Both the position numbers and the translations under genes were made by a program. From Camellia lanceoleosa (taxonomy: Eukaryota > Streptophyta > Magnoliopsida > Ericales > Theaceae), in the NCBI GenBank assembly GCA_025200525.1, contig CM045770.1, forward strand, positions 82,205,347 through 82,269,346: DNA of 64,000 nt, in the 5' to 3' direction. Each line of letters begins with the position of its first letter. Within the stretch, counting starts at the first letter, position 1. Under the pieces are notes generated by a model. It did no database searches. It was not told the DNA's origin and saw only the letters and a program-made list of their open reading frames with translations. This document shows positions 36,313 to 47,614 of the stretch, piece by piece.

Positions 36313-37501
36313 ATGCACGAGTGCCATTCTTGTCGCCCTGAATTGTGGAGTTTGGACCTTGAACTAAAAAGGACTCTTAGGAGACTTAGAGCCTCTGCCT
36401 GTGTTCCTAGGCTTGAATATTCATATCCATACTTTGAACCATTAGAGATAGAAAATCCAAATGTCCCGAACAGGCCCAACTGGACCCTTAAGGATTATTT
36501 CACACCTACTGTATATACATCAGCATCATGCATCCAATTACCCGACACCACTGCTACTCATTATGAGATTAAGTCCAGCACTATACAAATGCTCCCATCA
36601 TTCCATAGACTAGCTCATGATGATCCTTATAAACATTTGAATGAATTTCTGAAAATTTGCTCTACAGTGAGGATCCAGAATTTCACAAATGAGGCCTTAA
36701 TGTTGCGATTGTTTCCATTCTCATTAAAGAACAAAGCCAAACACTGGTTGAATTCCTTACCCACTAATTTAATTACAACTTGGGACCAATTACAGCAACA
36801 ATTCTTGGAGAAGTACTTTCCCATCGGTAAAACCAACCAACTTAGGCGAACCATCACCAATTTTGCTCAAAATGATGGCGAGCAATTTCATGAGACGTGG
36901 GAAAGACTTTATGACCTTCTCTAACAGTGTCCCCACCACCAAGTGCCTGATTGGAAACTTGTTCAAACATTTTATTATGGCTTAATTGAGCTGCACCGCC
37001 AAATGGTGGATTCATCCTATGGTGAGACATTCATGTCCAAAAATGATGTCGAGGCATGACAATTGTTTGAGAACCTAAGTGATAATTTCCTTCGCCATGC
37101 CTCCGCAACTCGGCAAGTGCGGCAACTAGTAGTTGGAGCCTCGAAAAGATGAGGCATTTATGAGGTCGGACAAAACCTAGTGTTAGCCTAACAAGTAGAG
37201 GCATTGTCCCACAAAATGGACCAATTATTACCTACGAGACATGCCCCTACCCAGCAAGATCAGCCTCAATTTCACGAGGCATGTGTTATTTGTGTGAGCC
37301 ATGCTAATGACTTGAGTGAGTGCCCTTCGGCATCACAATTTCCGGAGTTAGTCCAAGAACATGTGAATGCGACTCAAGAATTCTCCAACCTGGGTAATGA
37401 CCCATACTTCAACACATACAATCTGGGATGGAAAAATCACCCTAATTTTTCATGGAGACCTCCTTCACAAGGCACTTCTTACAACCCTCCACCACCAAGG
37501 C
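36313..37501 (+). pseudogene. Athila H gag, first part
   Basis: The recognisable sequence starts near LKRTLRRLRASACVP (about 36364) and contains HRLAHDDPYKHLNEFLKIC, MLRLFPFSLKNKAKHWLNSL, WDQLQQQFLEKYFPIGKT and GEQFHETWERLYDLL, the Athila Retrotrans_gag domain. Stops occur at 36922-36924 (TAA), 37057-37059 (TGA) and further near 37150-37190. After 37204 the frame gives PYFNTYNLGWKNHPNFSWRPP, a hallmark of Athila gag. It is cut at 37501 by solo LTR B and resumes at 39944. Leader 35922-36312 is noncoding. Confidence 0.9.
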
Positions 37502-39943
37502 TGTCACGACCCAAACCCGTCCCTATGGGTTTAGCATCAGAATCGCCAAGAACCCTAGGTTACCAAGGCCCGCTAATAAAGAATACAATAATACAGAGTA
37601 TGAGGGGCTTGGCGGAAGCCAATACAAGAAATAAACAATGTCCAATGAGTGCGGATCAGATGCTAAAAGATTTTTCATACATTTATACAGAACAATACAA
37701 AACAGTATGCATATCATATACAACCAGTCAGAACAGGGACTTAATCCCCGATAAACAGTACAGTGCAAAATGTTCAGTCTATATAGTGTTACAAAACGGT
37801 ACAGAGACAGACGGGGAAATAAAAACACCCCTAAGCCATAGCTTGGCAGGTTCGGAACCTCGCAGTGAGGCACATTGGTTGGCTTGACAAAACTGGAGTT
37901 TACCCCAACGCCTCTAGCTTTGATCCGGTGCCTGAACATCTACATATATATATGAGCAGTGAGCTAAAGCCCAGTGAATAACATAATGCGTAAAGGGGTT
38001 TAGAATGAATGTCCTTACAGTAATGAAAACAGTTCATTAAATCAGTATTGCAGTCAATCAGTCATATGTGGTACATCCATTAGCATAACAGTACAGTAAG
38101 CAGCAGGTCTTAAAGACCGAACAGTAATGATGGCCATCAATCAATAAACAGTAGTGGTTCCACGAGAGAACCGACAGAGATCTTCAGAATAAGAATAAGA
38201 AATGAGGTGCTAAGGATGCCACAATACAGTTCAGAATATAGGACATACATTCATTCGGTAAACAATATCAGTTCAGTAAACAGTTCAGTTCAGTATTTAG
38301 AAGATAATTATTTTGAACATATCTTTACACAATTGTTACTCACAGAGTTCTGGGCTACAATGAACTAGAGCGTCTCCTCGGAAAGCCAACCCTATATAGT
38401 TAACAGATTGAACACACACTAAGTTTCACAGTTGGAGAAAGATAATAACTTAATCCCTAAATTTGCCTTGGTGTGTTCTACATCCATATCCTCTTTAAGA
38501 TGCCTTAAATATGCCCTAGAAATGCCTAGGATGGAAAGAGGATGCAAAGATGCACTTTTGAACACTTTACAAAATTTGCTGAAAACAGGGGTCTCGCCGG
38601 CGAGGTTCCTTCGCCGGACATGCAGACAAAGGAGCTCCGCCGAGCGTGAATTTCGCCGCCGAGCGGATCGAAGCAAAGAAAAATGCCGGATGCTCAAAAT
38701 TTACGCCGATGCTCGCCGTGAGACAGACTCTTCGCCGAGCGTAGGGTCCTTCGTTCACGCTCAAGGCGCACCAAGATTCTGAGAGCTTGCAATTTACGCT
38801 CGAGCCGCCATTCCGTCGCTCGAGCGTAGCTCAGAGTAAACGGTGGTCGGTCGAGCGCAGGATCCTTCGCTCGGGCGTAGAAGCCAAATTCTGGAATTTC
38901 CAGATTTGCCTCCCAAGCTCAAACCAAGCATTCCTAAGCTCAAAACTCGACCTCTTGGGCCCAAATTCTGGAAAACACAACTAAACTCAATATACAACAA
39001 GTTTCAAAGCTCAATTTGTGAATTTAAAGCCCAAGGGTGAGTCAATTAAGTCCAAATTCAAACCCATTTTCATGAACATGAAGAACATGCAAACATGCAT
39101 GAATTCAAATCATTTCAAAGCTTCAATTTGATGCTCTAGTGAGCTAATTGTTCCAAAAACAAGTTGAAAACATGGACCATTGCAAATTTTTGAACATGCA
39201 TGTGAGAAATGATGGATTACAACTTCAAAACTTGTCAATATGCACATGCATGCAACAATTGAGCTCTAATTCAACATCATTGAACCAATTCATGCCTTAA
39301 CTCTACAATTAAGCATGAGGCTTGCAAGAACTATCTTAAATACAACAATGAAAGGTTGATTCTCCTACCTAGAGCTTCAATTACAAGGCTAGAGGTTCAA
39401 TTCGCCAATTTACACTTCAATCCTTCAAGTTCTCCAAGCCAATTCAAGATGGAGCAAGATGAATACACTCTAGTCTCCTACTCTCTCTCTCTCTAATTCG
39501 GTGGGAACAAGAAAAGGAGCTGATGAAATGTGTGAGATGAAATGAAGGCAAGTCTCAAATGTATATAGTCTACATGGCCCACTAACAATGGCAATTTCGT
39601 AATTAAGGCAATTTATGTGTTTTACCTTATTTAATCTACTTTAATCATACTAAATCAATTTTTAGATAATTACACCATAAAATCACATAAATTATGATGA
39701 TCACAAAACACTAATCGATTTCGGGTTCGGCCGCCGATAAGGCCTTCAATTTACAGTTTAAACATATAAACATAAACAGATCAATTAACAATCAACAGAT
39801 AAAATGCAATTCAAACAAATATAGGCAATCAATTCAGTTTCAGATTTCAGTCAGTCAATTACTTTATTTCGATTACTTCAGTTATCAGTCACAATCAGTC
39901 TCAGTTTAGCCATAATTGGTAATCAGTGGTGAGGGTTATTACA
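37502..39943 (-). mobile_element. Solo LTR B inserted in gag of H
   Basis: Perfect duplication AAGGC at 37497-37501 and 39944-39948. Ends TGTCACGACCC and GAGGGTTATTACA. 2442 bases with no coding interior. Same family as solo LTR C in reverse orientation; ends also resemble element A LTRs. It contains a palindrome cluster at 38590-38880. The long reading frame entering it from gag (to 37887) is accidental. Confidence 0.93.
38590..38880. repeat. Palindrome cluster in LTR B, partly CTCGAG and partly GCCG type
   Basis: From 38590 to 38750 the sites read CGCCGGCGAGG, TCGCCGGAC, CGCCGAGCG and the like, from 38797 on GCTCGAGC, GCTCGAGCGTAG and GTCGAGCGC. It is the position-equivalent of the CTCGAG cluster in LTR C, but about half of the sites have a GCCG core instead. 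Confidence 0.75.
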
Positions 39944-40236
39944 AAGGCAGAATTTTAATAATTTTGCCAACCAATCTTCCTACCGGCCACCACAACCTTA
40001 CCGGTAACCATAACCCCCACATGTTCCTCAAGGCAACTCTGCCTTTGAGACGCAGGTGTTAGAAGTTCTCTCAGAACTTAGGGGTTAGCACCAGCAATTC
40101 ACTCTCATACTTACTCCATTACCAAGCTAGAGCCCAATTAGGTCAAATGGCTAACAACATGAATAGGAAAGAGAAGGGAAAATTATCGAGTCAGGCCGTG
40201 GCCAACCATAAGGGTCAATACGAGGCAGAGGGTTTG
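39944..40236 (+). pseudogene. Athila H gag, C-terminal remnant
   Basis: Continues gag after B with asparagine/proline-rich sequence (FANQSSYRPP) and FETQVLEVLSEL, a position-typical Athila gag tail, broken by several stops. Interrupted at 40236 by element I; the following frame restarts at 42716. Confidence 0.7.
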
Positions 40237-41314
40237 TGTGACACCCCGTATTTTTAGTGTCTTTTTATATTCCAACTAGTGTCCATTCATAGTCTAACTA
40301 GTGTTCATTTAATTCTAGTTAGTGTTCATTTAATTCTAGTTAGTGTTCATTAAATATCAATTGGTGTTTAGTGTTCATTTAATATCCTTATTAGTGGTTC
40401 ATTTACTATCCTTATTAGTGGTCCATTCATATTCAAACTTGTCCTTTCAAATTCCAACTAGTATGTTACACCAAGTTGCCTATAAATTGAACCACCTCTC
40501 AACTTCTTTCTATGGTTTTTCCCATATCTCTCTCCATTTGTTATACAGATTTTGAGTTTAGATTAAGAGTGGTTAGAGTGAAAGTAAGCATTTTCATAAA
40601 GGAGGAGAGTTGTAGATTTTGTGAAACCTTACATACCTTATGGCTTAGAATTTGGAGATTTATGGAGAAAGTTCGAGATTCAAGTGTTGAAGAAGGAGAT
40701 TGATTTGAGGTAATTCGGTGGTATACAATATGCTTCCTAAATTCTCTTTGCAAGAGTTTATTTTTAATTCCTATAAACTCTTGATTATTCTGATCGTTTG
40801 ATAAATTCTATGGAATTATTCATTGTTGATTCATTTGATTACTCTAGTCATTTGATGAACTCTGTGTAGTTAATCTGTGTTGGAAATGTTGATTTGTCTG
40901 ACTAAATGACGTAGAAATGCTCCGTACATGGATTGAGTGGACTTTGCCAATATACTCTGTACCAATAGCCCGGATAAGCGGTTGTGCTTGGGTGAAGGGG
41001 GTGAGGCCAGTCATTTGTCATGTACCGGGTAGGACCGGGTATTTGGTTCTGAATAAATTATCATATGTCGAGTTGACTTGTTTGTGCAATTTGGTAAATT
41101 GCTTGTTTATCGAATCTAATCGGTTGTGTAATTGCTGGATCTTTGTTAATTTATTTTTTGTCTGAACCTTGCTATTCTTATTGTATTGTATACTTCCCGA
41201 ATTAATTTATTTTTCAAGCATGGAGCAAATTTAGTAGCGATTGGAGTTGAAGCATCTAATGGTTGATTTGAGGTTGATTTGATTTATTAACGACCTGGAA
41301 GTCGGGGCGTTACA
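40237..41314 (+). mobile_element. 5' LTR of element I
   Basis: 1078 bases. Near the start it has TAGTGTTCATTTAATTCTAG repeated; one unit more than the partner LTR in that array and one unit fewer in the following TTATTAGTGGTTCATTTA array. Contains no gene. Confidence 0.92.
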
Positions 41315-41632
41315 AATGGTATCAGAGCCTAGGGATTAGGTCTTACATGGGATCTGTTGGGTGACTAATAATTGGGTTCAGTAATTGAGGTAAAAAAAAA
41401 AAAAAAAACATAATTAATATTTAAGGTAAAAAAAAAAATGGTTGTTTATATCAGAGTGCGTAGCAAAAGTGTATTATCTGAAGAGGTTGTAGTTATTAAA
41501 CTTTGGAGTATAAGAGATTGTCAATTTCAAGGACGAAATTTGTTTAAAGGGGATAGATTGTGAAACCCCGAGCTTTTCGAAGGCAGTATGTAGTTGAATT
41601 TCAGGGACGAAATTGTTTTTAGGGGGATAGAT
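41315..41632 (+). other. Interior of element I
   Basis: Primer-binding site, two A-runs (near 41394-41408 and 41427-41438), then two successive purine-tract/LTR-start-like units: TTAAAGGGGATAGATTGTGA at 41543-41562 and TTTTAGGGGGATAGATTGTG at 41617-41636. Only the second is the real border. Each is preceded by a GGGACGAAATT-like phrase that resembles the end of a chromovirus pol gene. Confidence 0.8.
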
Positions 41633-42715
41633 TGTGACACCCCGTATTTTTAGTGTCTTTTTATATTCCAACTAGTGTCCATTCATAGTCTAACTAGTGT
41701 TCATTTAATTCTAGTTAGTGTTCATTAAATATCAATTGGTGTTTAGTGTTCATTTAATAGCTTTATTAGTGGTTCATTTAATATCCTTATTAGTGGTTCA
41801 TTTACTATCCTTATTAGTGGTCCATTCATATTCAAACTTGTCCTTTCAGATTCCAACTAGTATGTTACACCAAGTTGCCTATAAATTGAGCCACCTCTCA
41901 ACTTCTTTCTATGGTTTTCCCATATCTCTCTCCATTTGTTATACAGATTTTGAGTTTAGATTAAGAGTGGTTAGAGTGAGAGTAAGCATTTTCATAAAGG
42001 AGGAGAGTTGTAGATTTTGTGAAACCTTACATACCTTATGGCTTAGAATTTGGAGATTTATGGAGAAAGTTCGAGATTCAAGTGTTGGAGAAGGAGGAGA
42101 TTGATTTGAGGTAATTCGGTAGTATACAATATGCTTCCTAAATTCTCTTTGCAAGAGTTTATTTTTAATTCCTATAAACTCTTGATTATTCTGATCGTTT
42201 GATAAATTCTATGGAATTATTCGTTGTTGATTCATTTGATTACTCTAGTCATTTGATGAACTCTGTGTAGTTAATCTGTGTTGGAAATGTTGATTTGTCT
42301 GACTAAATGACGTGGAAATGCTCCGTACATGGATCGAGTGGACTTTGCCAATATACTCTGTACCAATAGCCCGGATAAGCGGTTGTGCTTGGGTGAGGGG
42401 GGTGAGGCCAGTCATTGGTCATGTACCGGGTAGGACCGGGTATTTGGTTCTGGATAAATTATCATATGTCGAGTTGACTTGTTTGTGCAATTTGGTAAAT
42501 TGCTTGTTTATCGAATCTAATTGGTTGTGTAATTGCTGGATCTTTGTTAATTTATTTTTTGTCTGAACCTTGCTATTCCTGTTGTATTGTATACTTCCCG
42601 AATTAATTTATTTTTCAAGCATGGAGCAAATTTAGTGGCGATTGGAGTTGAAGCATCTAATGGTTGATTTGAGGTTGATTTGATTTATTAACGACCTGGA
42701 AGTCGGGGCATTACA
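41633..42715 (+). mobile_element. 3' LTR of element I
   Basis: 1083 bases, near identical to 40237-41314. Ends GGGGCATTACA where the partner has GGGGCGTTACA. Confidence 0.92.
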
Positions 42716-43935
42716 GTTTGGGTAGGAATGGAAAGCACCATGAGCAGGTGCAAGCTTTGATTACCTTGAGAAGTGGGAGGGAGTTAAAACATCGGCCAGT
42801 TACATCTGATACAACTACAACTAAGAAAGGTGACTACGGTGGTACACCCAATGAGAGCAAGGGTGAAGAGGAAACACCTAAGAGGGATGACTTAGTCCCT
42901 AGCACTTCACATGAGCCTAAGGCACCATATGTGCCTAGGGAACCTTTTCCCCAATGCCTTGATACACCGTCCCCTTTTAATAAGAAGGCGGCATCCATGG
43001 AAGCGATGATAGAGGTCTTCAAACAAGTGAAAATCAACCTCTCCCTGTTTGAGGCAATTAAGCAAGTACCCTCCTATGCTAAATTTCTGAAGGACCTTTG
43101 TACGCAAAAGCGTAAATCTTGGACACATGTGTCCCAAAAGGTCATACTCACTGAGCAAGTAAGCTCCATCTTGTTAAATGACACACCCCCTAAACTTAAG
43201 GACCCAGGAGCCCCAACCATTGCATGCATTATAGGGGACCATTTCATTGATAGGGCCTTATTAGATTTAGGGGCTAGTGTCAATCTGTTGCCGTACTCTG
43301 TGTACGAGGAATTTGGGCTTAGTGAGTTGAAGCCCACTACTGTTACTCTCCAATTGGCTAACCAGTCCCTCAAAGTGCTATGTGGCATGATTGAGGATGT
43401 GCTAGTAAAGATTGATATGTTTTACTTTCCTATTGACTTTTTGGTGTTAGATATGGAACCAATAGCCAGTTCTAGGAAACAAATCCCGATGATCTTAGGT
43501 TGACCTTTCTTGGCTACGGCCAATGCATGCGTAAATTGTCATACCGGGGTTATGGAAGTTTCATTTGGTAACATGTAAGTGAAACTTAATGTTTCCCAAG
43601 CATCCCAACAACCCCATGAGAGAGAGGAATGTTTATTTGTGGATGTTGTGGATAGGATTGTGGAGGAAGCTTTGCCCTCCATTCTTGTAGAGGACCCTCT
43701 AGAGGCTTGTCTAGCTCATTTTGGGTTTGAAAATTTTGATATTGACGGGTCGGTTGAAAAGGTGAATGCCTTGCTTAATGCTTCTTCTACACCGAATTTT
43801 TCTCCGTGGAAAGCCCGATTTGAGTCACTTCCTCATCTGTCGAGAGAGCCCGCTATACCACCTTTGGTCACACCACCTTCACTTGAGTTGAAGCCACTCC
43901 TGGCCACACTCAAGTATGCATTTTTAGGGCCCTAG
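42716..43935 (+). pseudogene. Athila H protease region
   Basis: The frame from 42718 carries QALITLRSGRELK (the usual link from gag), then KQVPSYAKFLKDLC, then the aspartic protease core with ALLDLGASVNLLPYSVY near 43255-43305 (Asp-Leu-Gly-Ala-Ser, the Athila form) and LKPTTVTLQLANQS. A TGA at 43501-43503, a TAA at 43576-43578 and a TAG at 43933-43935 break the run into open stretches. The 43579-43935 stretch (ECLFVDVVD, EDPLEACLAHFG, SLELKPLLATLKYAFLG) is the linker to the reverse transcriptase. Confidence 0.9.
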
Positions 43936-44691
43936 GATACTTTACCAGTCATCATTGCCTCTGACTTGACTACAGAGCAGGAGAGTCAGTTAATGAGTGT
44001 TCTCGTGGCACATCGGAGTGCTGTAGGGTGGTCGGTGGCTGATTTGAAAGAGATAGATCCCTTTGTGTGCATGCATTATATACACCTAGAGGATGACACC
44101 AAATCTTCTCGTGAAATACAACGGAGGCTTAATCCCAATTTGAAAGAGGTGGTGAAAAAGGAGGTATTAAAATTGTTGGATGCGGGTATTATATACTCTA
44201 TCTTAGATAGCAAGTGGGTGAGTCCCACACAAGTGATGCCCAAAAAATCGGGCATCACTGTTGTTGAAAATGAGAGAGGAGAGTTAGTCCCCACACGAAC
44301 CACTACTAGGTGGCGAGTGTGCATTGATTATAAGAGACTGAATTCCATGACTAAAAAGGATCATTTTCCCTTACCTTTTATTAACCAGATCCTAGAGCAA
44401 TTAGCAGGGCAGGGTTTCTATTGTTTTCTTGATGGCTACTCGGCGTATAATCAAGTCCTGGTGTACCCCGCTAACCAGGAAAAGACCACATTCACTTGCC
44501 CTTTTGGCATTTTTGCTTACAGGCGCATGCCTTTTAGGCTATGTAATGCACCGGCGACTTTTCAATGGTGTATGATGGCCATTTTCTCCGATATGGTGGA
44601 GAAATTCTTAAAGGTTTTCATGGATGATTTTTCGATGTTTGGACCGTCTTTTGAGGAATGCCTTTGGAACTTGACGAGAGTGTTGGAATGA
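43936..44691 (+). pseudogene. Athila H reverse transcriptase
   Basis: Open from 43966 to 44691. Motifs in order: LVAHRSAVGWSVADLKEID, IQRRLNPNLKEVVKKEVLKL, WVSPTQVMPKKSG, RWRVCIDYKRLNSMTKKDHF, FCFLDGYSAYNQV-like first Asp block (read YCFLDGYSAYNQV), FTCPFGIFAYRRMPF, and VFMDDFSMFG with the catalytic FMDD at 44617-44628. After NLTRVLE a TGA appears and about ten codons of the thumb seem deleted before the next open stretch at 44717. Confidence 0.93.
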
Positions 44692-45472
44692 TGTACTGAG
44701 GCAAAGTGAGGGTATAGTGTTGGGACACGTTGTGTCCCCTCGAGGTATAGAGGTAGACAAGGCTAAGGTTGACCTCATTACAGGCCTTCCTCCACCCAAT
44801 TCCGTGCTTCAAATTAGGTCGTTCCTAGGGCATGTAGGTTTTTATCGTAGGTTCATCAAAGACTTTAGTAAAATATCACATCCTTTGTGTAGTTTACTTG
44901 TTAAGGACGCTTCTTTTATCTCTTATGAGACATGCTTGAAGGCTTTTGAAACATTGAGAATGGCCCTTACCACCGCCCCAATCATGAAATCACCGGATTG
45001 GTCGCTTCCCTTTGAAATCATGTGTGATACCTTAGATTATGCTGTTGGGGCTGTGTTGGGTCAAAGAGTCAATAGGGCACCATATGCTATATACTATGCT
45101 AGTCGCACTTTCTCGAATGCACAATTGAATTATACTACTACCGAGAAAGAGTTGGTAGATGTGGTCTTTGCCTTAGATAAATTCCGATCCTATCTCTTAG
45201 GTTCCAAAGCCATAGTCTTCACTGATCATGCCGCTTTGCGGTATTTACTATCAAAGAAAGAGACCAAACCTAGGTTAATTAGATGGATTTTGTTGCTTTA
45301 GGAATTTGACTTAGAGATTCAAGATAAGAAAGGATCTGAGAATGTGGTGGCAGATCACCTCTCCCGAATACTTATTGAGTATACTAGTAACCCTCTTATT
45401 TTGCATGATTTGTTTCCGGACGAACAACTCCTTATTGTGTCACGAGCGAGTCCCCCGTGGTTTGCACATATT
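44692..45472 (+). pseudogene. Athila H RNase H
   Basis: [20 protein letters not shown] and [16 protein letters not shown] give the connection; [47 protein letters not shown] and NVVADHLSR give RNase H with its catalytic acidic positions. A TAG at about 45299-45301 replaces the expected Gln before EFDLEIQDKKGS. It ends within ASPPWFAH, where transposon J has inserted. Confidence 0.9.
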
Positions 45473-46337
45473 AGGTGTGTTTGATTGGACGGACTGGATA
45501 AGGGGGGATTAAAATCTATCGGACTTGAATCCTGAGACTGTGAATCCCCCGGACTATTTGGTTGGATTGGATATGTATCCTGTATTTGTTTTTTTATGAG
45601 ATTAGATGTTTGGAAAAGACTATTTTTAGTGAATCCAATGTTTAGTTGCACGGACTGAATATGATAAATGAACAAAGGACTATTTTACCCTTTTTTAATT
45701 ATTTACTAAGTAATAGCAATATTAAACATATCTTTAATATTTTAATTTTTTAGCTAGATTAAATAATATTTTATTTTATTTTATTTTTTACACAATTAAA
45801 TAAATTTATTTTTTTTAAATAAAATAAATAAAATATCAATAAAAATATATGTTATTTTGTTAATTAAAATTTTAAATAAATTTATTTTTAAAAATAATAA
45901 TTAAATAAAACATCTATTAAAATTTAAATAATGAAATTAAATCAATTATAAACAAAATTTTAAAATAAAACATCAATAAATATCTATAAAAAAATTATTT
46001 TAAAAAATTAAATAAACAAAACATCAATAAAAAGTTAAACAAAATTATTTTATTTTTAAATTGAGACATTTAAATTTTATTGAATTTTACTAAATATAAT
46101 CCCCTATATGGGTCAAAATGGTCATTTCATCACCTAATCCCAACAGTGGATAGTCCCTCGAAAATTGTCTCATACCCCTCCTAGGATACAATAATCCCCT
46201 ATATGGGGGATAAGAAGTCCGGCTGGACTCCATGTCCGGCGGACTAAAAAAAAAATAAACGCCAGATAAAGAGCCTCCTCCGGATTACAATCTCAATAGT
46301 GAATAATCCCCCCCTATCCCCCCAATCAAACACACCC
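45473..46337. mobile_element. Element J: small inverted-repeat DNA transposon (MITE) in H pol
   Basis: 865 bases with terminal repeats RGGTGTGTTTGATTGG at both ends and a 3 bp duplication ATT (45470-45472 and 46338-46340); the H frame closes perfectly when it is removed. The interior is strongly AT-rich without coding capacity. The 3 bp duplication and terminal words suggest a PIF/Harbinger-type element, though the duplication is ATT, not the usual TWA. K at 54659-55544 is a related copy in reverse. Confidence 0.85.
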
Positions 46338-47614
46338 ATTGTGAATTATTTGGCCATTGGGCAAATTCCGCAAAATTGGTCTCAGCAAGACAAAGACCGA
46401 TTCTTTTCTCAGGTTAGGTATTGTTTTTGGGAGGATTCGAAGTTGTTGAAATATTGCTCCGACCAAGTGATTCGACGGTGTGTGTCGGAGAGTGAGGTGC
46501 ATAGCATTCTTACATTTTGTCATTCTTCTGCATGTGGCGGTCATTTTAGTGGGCATAAAACGGCCTCCAAGATTTTACAAAGTGGGTTTTATTGGCCCAT
46601 AATTTTTAAAGATGCCCATCAATTTTGTAGAATTTGTTTACGCTGTCAGCAAATGGGTTTGATATCTCGGCGTGACATGATGTCAATGTCCCCTATTCTT
46701 GTAGTAGAGATCTTTGATGTTTAGGGAATTGATTTTCTAGGACCTTTCCCATCATCATTCGGATTTAAGTATATTCTCTTGGCAGTGGATTATATGTCTA
46801 AATGGGTGGAGGCGATAGCTACCCGAACAAACGATCATAAAGTAGTAATCAAATTTCTACATGAAAACATCTTTAGTTGTTTTGGGTTTTCTAGAGCCAT
46901 AATAAGTGATCAGAGTACACATTTTTGTAACCGGTTCTTTGAGTCGATAGTTAAGAAATACTCCATCACTCATAAAGTTGGCATTCCATACCACCCTCAA
47001 ACTAGTGGCCAAGTGGAAGTCTCAAATAGGGAGGTAAAACACATAATAGAGAGAACGATGAGTCCAGATAGGAAAGATTGGTCACAACATTTGATTGATG
47101 CATTATAGGCCTACCGCACTGCTTATAAGACACCTATTGAGATGTCACCATATAGGGCGATGTTTGGCAAAGCTTGCCATCTCCCGGTTGAACTTGAGCA
47201 CCGAGCATTGTGGGCCATAAAGAAATTTAACTTCGATATGGCCGCAACTGGAAATTACAACTCAATGAGTTGAAGGAAATTCAAAATGATGCATATGAGA
47301 GTTCGAGAATTTTTAAAGCTTGGACTAAGGAATTTCATGACAAGCACATTAATAGAAAATCCTTTGAACCCGGCCCAAAAGTGTGGCTTTTTAACTCAAA
47401 ATTGAAACTCTTTCCAGGTAAGCTTAGATCAAGATGGGATGGTCCCTTTGTGGTTGTAAAGGCATTTATTCATGGCGTCGTTGAGGTGCAAGATCCAAAG
47501 AATGGCCACACTTTCAAAGTGAATGGTCAAAGACTGAAGCCATACATAGAGGGAATTGGGAATGGGAATATGATTGAGTCCATTGCTTTGATGGACCATT
47601 TTTACTATGATTGA
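46338..47614 (+). pseudogene. Athila H integrase
   Basis: The zinc-binding part has HSSACGGHFSGHKTA and FCRICLRCQQMG. The core has GPFPSSFGFKYILLAVDYMS (first Asp), AIISDQSTHFCNRFFE (second Asp) and PYHPQTSGQVEVSNREVKHI (Glu), so the catalytic triad is readable. Stops at 46722-46724 and 47106-47108 and a frame change near 47260 break it. The C-terminal part (47270-47614) has GPKVWLFNSKLKLFPGKLRS and NGHTFKVNGQRLKPY. Full family length apart from the lesions. Confidence 0.93.

Larger units (their letters stand above)
40237..42715 (+). mobile_element. Element I: short non-autonomous LTR retrotransposon
   Basis: Perfect duplication GTTTG at 40232-40236 and 42716-42720. LTRs 40237-41314 and 41633-42715 begin TGTGACACCCCGTATTTT and end GTCGGGGC followed by RTTACA. 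The interior is only 318 bases, with primer-binding site TGGTATCAGAGC at 41317-41328 and polypurine tract at 41616-41630, and no coding capacity. It must have been moved by proteins from another element, probably a Ty3/gypsy chromovirus by its ends. LTRs are nearly identical apart from repeat-unit differences near the start, so the insertion is young. Larger than classical TRIMs, smaller than LARDs. Confidence 0.93.

Noticed and set aside
37204..37887. 227-codon frame joining Athila gag to sequence after 37501
   Set aside because: It crosses the border of solo LTR B at 37502; the second half is translated LTR by chance.
45355..45675. 106-codon minus frame over the left end of J
   Set aside because: Antisense to H RNase H and crosses the J border; shadow frame.
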